Assembly (NCBI RefSeq): GCF_025567095.1
Contig: NZ_JAOQJH010000001.1
Direction: 5' to 3' (one strand)
From: Anthropogastromicrobium aceti
GTDB lineage: Bacteria; Bacillota; Clostridia; Lachnospirales; Lachnospiraceae
DNA length: 64,000 nucleotides
Shown here piece by piece: positions 59,430 through 64,000 of the stretch (within the stretch, counting starts at the first letter, position 1; each line of letters starts with the position of its first letter). The translations under genes were made by a program, and so were the position numbers. The notes below the pieces were generated by a model, which saw nothing but the letters and a program-made list of their open reading frames with translations, ran no database searches and was not told the DNA's origin.

Positions 59430-61331
59430 ATGATAACAAAGCAATTTAGCAGGCCATCAGTGAAGATGGCTCTGTCCGATGAGCTTTTAATGAAGGTAGA
59501 GCAGCCAGCTCGTTATCTTGGAAATGAGGTAAATGCGGCAAATAAGGATAAATCAAAGGCAGAGGTATCCTTCTGTATGTGTTTTCCAGATGTTTACGAG
59601 ATTGGTATGTCTCATCTTGGAATCCAGATTCTATATGATATGTTTAACCGTTTTGAGGATACATATTGTGACCGCGTGTATTCTCCATGGATTGATCTTG
59701 ATAAAATGATGAGAGAACAAGACATAAAGCTGTTTGCAGTAGAATCGCAGGAACCGGTAAAGAGTTTTGATTTTCTTGGAATCACACTTCAATATGAAAT
59801 GTGCTACACAAATATCCTGCAGATTTTGGATTTAAGTGGCATTGCGCTTAGAAGCGCTGACCGTGATATTAATGATCCGTTTGTAATTGGAGGAGGACCA
59901 TGTACTTATAATCCAGAACCAATTGCTCCATTCTTTGACCTTTTCTATATGGGAGAGGGTGAGACTCAGTATCGTGCACTTCTTGATCTTTATAAAAAGT
60001 GGCGCGCAGAAGGCGGCTCAAGGGAAGACTTTTTACATGAGGCAGCTAAAATTCCTGGCATATATGTACCTTCTTTATACGATGTCACCTACAAGGAAGA
60101 TGGAACTATTGATGCAATGACACCAATCTACGATGATGTGCCAAAAACAGTACGCAAGGAAATCGTACTCGATATGACGGGTGCAGTCTACCCGGAAAAA
60201 CCGCTTGTGCCTCATATTCGTGCTGTGCAGGATCGTGTTGTGTTAGAGATTCAGCGAGGCTGTATCAGAGGCTGTCGTTTCTGCCAGGCTGGTATGGTTT
60301 ACCGTCCTGTGCGTGAGCGTGATGTGGAGCGCCTTAAGCAGCTTGCAGTTACAATGCTTCATAATACCGGTTATGATGAGATTTCATTAAGCTCATTAAG
60401 CTCTAGTGATTACTCAAAGCTGCCGGAGCTTGTAAATTTCTTAATTGAAGAATGCAGCAAGCGAAAAATCAATATTTCTTTGCCGTCACTTCGTATTGAT
60501 GCGTTTTCACTTGATGTTATGAGTAAGGTGCAGGATGTCAAAAAAAGCAGTCTTACATTTGCACCAGAGGCAGGTACACAGCGTCTTCGTGATGTAATAA
60601 ACAAGGGCTTGACTGAGGAGGTAATTCTTCAGGGTGCAAGAGAAGCTTTTGAAGGCGGCTGGAGTCATGTAAAGCTGTATTTTATGCTTGGACTGCCAAC
60701 TGAGACAGAAGAGGATATGAAGGGTATACCAGAGCTTGCAGAGCGCATGGCAGAGGCTTATTATGAGATCCCAAAGGAAAGAAGAAATGGAAAATGTCAG
60801 ATTACCATGAGTACATCTTTCTTTGTTCCAAAGCCATGTACACCATTCCAGTGGGCAAGAATGTATTCTCCTGAGGATTACTTGGGACGCGCAAGAATTG
60901 TAAATCACACAATGAAGCAGCAGCATAACCAAAAGAGCCTCAAGTACAACTGGCATGAAGCATATGTAACAGTTCTCGAGGGTGTTTTGGCACGCGGTGA
61001 CAGAAAAGTGGCTGATGCCATTGAGACAGCCTATAAGATGGGTGCACTGTATGATGCATGGGGAGAAACATTCCACTATGAGATTTGGACAGCTGCTTTT
61101 GAAAAATGCGGCTTATCAATTGATTTTTATAATACAAGAGAGCGCAGTCTTGATGAGGTATTCCCGTGGGATTTCATTGATACTGGCGTGACAAAGGCAT
61201 TTTATAAGAGAGAATGGGAGCGTGCAATGCAGGAGAAGATTACGCCGAATTGCCGCCAGTCCTGTTCCGGCTGCGGAGCAAAGCGTTTTGGAGGAGGTGT
61301 CTGCTTTGAAAATCAGAATTCAGTTTGCTAA
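59430..61331 (+). CDS. B12-binding radical SAM protein, TIGR03960 family
   Basis: A 633-residue protein. A B12-binding-like N-terminal region precedes a radical-SAM core with the cluster motif GCIRGCRFCQAG (CxxxCxxC near residue 290) and SLSSLSSSDYSKL. TIGR03960 proteins are almost always paired with a DUF2344/TIGR03936 partner and an RNase E/G gene, exactly as here, and are thought to act on RNA or ribosomes, though the reaction is not known to me. GTGAGG precedes the ATG. The next gene overlaps by 26 bases. Confidence 0.93.
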   Translation: MITKQFSRPSVKMALSDELLMKVEQPARYLGNEVNAANKDKSKAEVSFCMCFPDVYEIGMSHLGIQILYDMFNRFEDTYCDRVYSPWIDLDKMMREQDIKLFAVESQEPVKSFDFLGITLQYEMCYTNILQILDLSGIALRSADRDINDPFVIGGGPCTYNPEPIAPFFDLFYMGEGETQYRALLDLYKKWRAEGGSREDFLHEAAKIPGIYVPSLYDVTYKEDGTIDAMTPIYDDVPKTVRKEIVLDMTGAVYPEKPLVPHIRAVQDRVVLEIQRGCIRGCRFCQAGMVYRPVRERDVERLKQLAVTMLHNTGYDEISLSSLSSSDYSKLPELVNFLIEECSKRKINISLPSLRIDAFSLDVMSKVQDVKKSSLTFAPEAGTQRLRDVINKGLTEEVILQGAREAFEGGWSHVKLYFMLGLPTETEEDMKGIPELAERMAEAYYEIPKERRNGKCQITMSTSFFVPKPCTPFQWARMYSPEDYLGRARIVNHTMKQQHNQKSLKYNWHEAYVTVLEGVLARGDRKVADAIETAYKMGALYDAWGETFHYEIWTAAFEKCGLSIDFYNTRERSLDEVFPWDFIDTGVTKAFYKREWERAMQEKITPNCRQSCSGCGAKRFGGGVCFENQNSVC

Positions 61332-62064
61332 ATACGGAAAGATGATCTATATCGGACATCTTGATATAATGCGTTATTTTCAGAAGGCGCTTCGCCGTGC
61401 AGATGTAGATCTTGCCTATACACAGGGTTACAATCCGCATCCTATTTTATCTTTTGCGGCTCCTCTTGGTGTAGGCATTACAAGCTGCGGTGAGTATGCT
61501 GATCTTGAGGTTAATTCAAGCGGTTCCTCTAAGGAAATGCTGGCGCGTCTTAATGAAGTCATGGTTCCTGGAATGGAGATTATTGACTATCGTGTATTGC
61601 CAGATGATGCAAAAAACGCGATGAGCTGTGTGGCTGCTGCAGATTATTGCCTGACATTTCGAGAGAAACACACACCGCTTGATACGTTTGGCATGACATC
61701 TGCTGCTTATTTAAAAGGCTTTGAAGAGTTTTTACAGCAGGAATCTATTGTAATTATTAAGGAAACAAAAAAAGGCACTCGCGAAATGGATATTCGTCCG
61801 CTGATTTATGATTTTTGTTTACAGGAAAAAAGTGAGACAGGAGACGGTCCGGCAATCTTTTTGCAGGTATCAACTGGAAGCACCGATAATTTAAAGCCTG
61901 AACTTGTATTAAAGGCATATCATGAGCAGACTGGTCTTTCCTGGAATCCTGGAGACATTTCAATTTGCCGCCTTGAGACTTATACTAATACGGCAGTCTC
62001 TGCGCCAGACTGCATTGTAGCACCGCAGTTTGTGCCGCTTCGCGAGATGGGAAACGTATTATGA
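61306..62064 (+). CDS. DUF2344/TIGR03936 radical SAM-associated protein
   Basis: A 252-residue protein of the DUF2344 family, identified by KIRIQFAKYGKMIYIGHLDI at its N terminus and GYNPHPILSFAAPLGVG. It is the obligate-looking partner of TIGR03960 radical-SAM proteins and may be its substrate-binding subunit. The TTG at 61306 is preferred because GGAGGAGG lies just upstream. It overlaps the radical-SAM gene by 26 bases and rng by four (ATGA), so the three are tightly coupled. Confidence 0.92.
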   Translation: MKIRIQFAKYGKMIYIGHLDIMRYFQKALRRADVDLAYTQGYNPHPILSFAAPLGVGITSCGEYADLEVNSSGSSKEMLARLNEVMVPGMEIIDYRVLPDDAKNAMSCVAAADYCLTFREKHTPLDTFGMTSAAYLKGFEEFLQQESIVIIKETKKGTREMDIRPLIYDFCLQEKSETGDGPAIFLQVSTGSTDNLKPELVLKAYHEQTGLSWNPGDISICRLETYTNTAVSAPDCIVAPQFVPLREMGNVL

Positions 62065-63305
62065 GCCGCCGACTTCTTTCTATGCAGGGGGACCGTGTGC
62101 TGACGGCCCTCTGGGATGATGGGCGTATTATAGAATGCAGTGTGGACGAGCGTGTACCTGCATTTTTAGGACGTATTTATCTGGCAAAGGTAGATCATAT
62201 AGTACCAAGCATTAGCGGTGCATTTTTGTCTGCGGGTGATCAGAAGCTTTATTATTCACTAAAAGAAAATCCGCTACCTGTTGCTGTCTCATGTAAGCGT
62301 GAGGGAATGATTACACAAGGCGATGAGATTGTTGTACAGGTGACAAAGGAAGCGCTAAAGACAAAGGAACCTGGTGCTGGTTCTGCCCTTCAAATTGGAG
62401 GACGATATTGTGTCGTTATGATGGAGCCGGCAGGAAAACAGCCAAAGACAAAGATTCTTTTGTCGAGAAAGATTACAGAGGCTGCATTTCGTGAAAAGAT
62501 TTCTGAGGAGGCAGAGGCTCTTGAAGAAGTAAAGCAGCTTTTTGAAGCTGTAAGTCTTAGGGGCTTTTCATTATCTGTGATGGTACGCACAAACGCGGCA
62601 GAGGTATCATCTGATCTTGTACTAGATGAAATATCAGTCTGCTGCAGGCAGCTTCAGACTGTACTGTCAACAGCAGCTTTTCGCAGTAGTGGAAGCTTGC
62701 TTTGGCAGCCGCTTCCAGCCTATATAAGTGCCATCCGTGATACTTCTTTAAATGGCTTAGAATCAATTGTCTGTGATAATGAAGAACTTTTAAACGAAGT
62801 AAAAAATGCCTTGGATGAATGTAAAGGAAGTGAGGGATTAACTTATTCGCTTTATCAGGATTCTTCATATCCTATGCGAAAATGTTACAACTTGGATACT
62901 ACTATTGAAAAGGCATTAAAAAGTAAAGTATATCTGTCATCAGGCGCCTACTTAATTATTGAACAGACGGAAGCGCTTGTAGCAATAGATGTTAATACAG
63001 GAAAAGCAATTGCATCAGGACGCAAAAAGGAAAATCAGGATTCTTATTTTTACCGCATTAATTTAGAAGCAGCAAAGGAAATCTTGTATCAGCTGCGACT
63101 CAGGAACTTATCTGGTATGATTCTTGTAGATTTTATTAACATGACTGATCATGCACTTGAGGATGCACTGATGGAAGAACTTTCCCTTCTTGCACGTAAA
63201 GATCCTGTGCATACAAGAATCGTTGATATAACAGCACTTGGTCTTGTTGAAATTACGAGAAAAAAAATAAGAGAGCCACTTGACAAACAATTAAAGATAT
63301 GTTAA
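62061..63305 (+). CDS. rng: RNase E/G-family ribonuclease, C-terminally short
   Basis: A 414-residue member of the RNase E/G family. The S1-like N-terminal region, the DNase-I-like catalytic domain with AIDVNTGKAIASG (catalytic Asp) and LVDFINM (second Asp) are present. It ends ITRKKIREPLDKQLKIC, just where the Zn-link (CPxC) and small domain follow in E. coli RNase E/G, so it cannot form the usual zinc-linked dimer in the known way. It processes RNA in the cytoplasm. It overlaps DUF2344 by four bases. The rplU promoter lies in its last codons. Confidence 0.9.
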   Translation: MSRRLLSMQGDRVLTALWDDGRIIECSVDERVPAFLGRIYLAKVDHIVPSISGAFLSAGDQKLYYSLKENPLPVAVSCKREGMITQGDEIVVQVTKEALKTKEPGAGSALQIGGRYCVVMMEPAGKQPKTKILLSRKITEAAFREKISEEAEALEEVKQLFEAVSLRGFSLSVMVRTNAAEVSSDLVLDEISVCCRQLQTVLSTAAFRSSGSLLWQPLPAYISAIRDTSLNGLESIVCDNEELLNEVKNALDECKGSEGLTYSLYQDSSYPMRKCYNLDTTIEKALKSKVYLSSGAYLIIEQTEALVAIDVNTGKAIASGRKKENQDSYFYRINLEAAKEILYQLRLRNLSGMILVDFINMTDHALEDALMEELSLLARKDPVHTRIVDITALGLVEITRKKIREPLDKQLKIC

Positions 63306-63308
63306 AGT
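63280..63308 (+). promoter_or_regulatory. rplU promoter inside the 3' end of rng
   Basis: TTGACA, 17-bp spacer, TAAAGT. It overlaps the stop region of rng and starts the L21 leader. Confidence 0.75.
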
Positions 63309-63383
63309 ACTAATCGTGTGCCGCACAATGAGGTTTAAGCGCTGCAATTTAGCAGACACCGTACTTGGCGAGTAATTATCTAG
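63307..63383 (+). promoter_or_regulatory. Ribosomal protein L21 leader
   Basis: A structured leader before rplU: AGTAC near 63307 pairs with GTACT near 63361, enclosing two short helices, and a GCGAG stretch follows before the ribosome-binding site. This matches the L21 leader family of Firmicutes, thought to let L21 regulate its own operon. Confidence 0.8.
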
Positions 63384-63393
63384 GAGGTGCTAT

Positions 63394-63702
63394 ATGTACG
63401 CAATTATTGCAACTGGTGGCAAGCAGTACAAGGTAGCAGAAGGCGATGTCATTCGCGTTGAGAAGCTTGGAGTAGAAGCTGGACAGACCTACAACTTTGA
63501 TCAGGTTTTAGCTGTAAACAATGGTGAGATGATCATTGGTACCCCGACTGTTGCTGGAGCAACTGTAAGCGCAACTGTTATGGGCGAGGGCCGTGCTAAG
63601 AAGGTTATTGTATACAAGTACAAGAGAAAGACCGGCTATCACAAGAAGAATGGTCACAGACAGTCCTATACTGAGTTAAAGATTGAGAAGATCAACGCTT
63701 AA
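63394..63702 (+). CDS. rplU: 50S ribosomal protein L21
   Basis: A 102-residue L21, beginning MYAIIATGGKQYKVAEGDVI and with the C-terminal KRKTGYHKKNGHRQ rRNA-binding stretch. It binds 23S rRNA. AGGAGGTG precedes the ATG. It heads rplU-prp, which is normally followed by rpmA (L27), beyond this window. Confidence 0.98.
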   Translation: MYAIIATGGKQYKVAEGDVIRVEKLGVEAGQTYNFDQVLAVNNGEMIIGTPTVAGATVSATVMGEGRAKKVIVYKYKRKTGYHKKNGHRQSYTELKIEKINA

Positions 63703-63705
63703 TCA

Positions 63706-64000
63706 ATGATTCAGGTAGAGATTATCCGGGATGCTTCCAAAGCGTATGTTGGTTTTTCTATAAAAGGACATGCCGGCTATGCAGAGCACGGGCAGGATAT
63801 CATTTGTGCAGCGGTTTCCGTTTTAGCGCAGAATACCGTAAATTCTATTGAGCAATTTACGGATGATACATTCTCCGGTGAGATAGATGAGAAAACTGGC
63901 AGTCTTGCTGTTTCGTTTCCTCATGGTGTCGGGAAGGATTCCAGACTATTGTTGGACTCGATGGTACTTGGTTTGACAAGTATTGCCGAGGAGTATGGTA
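63706..64000 (+). CDS. prp: Ribosomal-processing cysteine protease Prp, 5' part
   Basis: The first 98 codons of Prp (YsxB family), which removes the N-terminal extension of L27 before it enters the ribosome. The catalytic His and Cys are in GHAGYAEHGQDIICAAVSV. It starts three bases after rplU. The window edge cuts the gene near its 3' end; a complete family member is about 110 residues long. Confidence 0.93.
   Translation, partial: MIQVEIIRDASKAYVGFSIKGHAGYAEHGQDIICAAVSVLAQNTVNSIEQFTDDTFSGEIDEKTGSLAVSFPHGVGKDSRLLLDSMVLGLTSIAEEYG

Noticed and set aside
60507..61076. 189-codon open frame on the minus strand inside the TIGR03960 gene
   Set aside because: It lies wholly antisense to a clearly recognised gene, has no ribosome-binding site and its translation shows no family features.
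1..64000. tRNA, rRNA, CRISPR array or intact insertion sequence
   Set aside because: None was recognised on reading; no regular spacer-repeat pattern and no transposase were seen.

Overview
The window reads as a chromosomal segment of a low-GC, spore-forming, anaerobic Firmicute, most likely a gut Lachnospiraceae-type Clostridium. Supporting features are a germination protease, a T-box in front of a tRNA synthetase gene, a phosphoketolase, the paired TIGR03960/DUF2344 radical-SAM genes upstream of an RNase E/G gene, and the rplU-prp order with an L21 leader. Strong AGGAGG ribosome-binding sites and canonical TTGACA/TATAAT promoters are common. I do not assign a genus. No tRNA or rRNA gene, intact insertion sequence, prophage or CRISPR array was seen.

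Layout. 1-9.9 kb: a structured repeat, a glutaminase-like DUF4965 protein, a DUF362 iron-sulfur protein, carB, and a GH31 glycosidase divergent from its probable AraC regulator. 9.9-24.2 kb: a beta-CASP metallo-beta-lactamase protein, T-box-controlled valS of archaeal type, a phosphatase, a MarR/MATE operon with two operator-like palindromes, a YhcH/CoA-transferase pair, and sbcDC. 24.2-30.2 kb: a CE15-like esterase, then a three-gene island: a CoxD-type MoxR ATPase, a CoxE-type VWA protein and an unrecognised 721-residue protein. 30.3-36.6 kb: a KDG-kinase-like gene, a DIP1984 protein, an SGNH hydrolase, a ribbon-helix-helix coiled-coil protein divergent from a short tyrosine recombinase, and an M28 peptidase. 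36.7-47.8 kb: pdaA, yitT, phosphoketolase, a second copy of the structured repeat, an AraC gene directly behind argG, and divergent argJBD. 47.8-56.5 kb: comEA, a two-component system, a GerMN lipoprotein and comEC in one array, then a PfkB kinase, holA and rpsT. 56.7-64 kb: gpr, a small membrane protein, pepT, the radical-SAM pair, a short rng, rplU and the start of prp.

The two observations most worth following are: (1) the MoxR-VWA-unknown triad, driven by one promoter whose -10 box lies inside a palindrome, with a third protein that I do not recognise but that may carry an RQC-like winged helix; and (2) a ~142-nt intergenic element present twice, whose two copies keep the same multi-stem fold through compensatory base changes and carry unrelated sequence in one hairpin. 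Other regulatory patterns include paired 16-bp palindromes between rpsT and gpr, paired 19-bp palindromes over the marR promoter, a recombinase/KfrA-like divergent pair with repeats, and operator-like repeats between argG and argJ.
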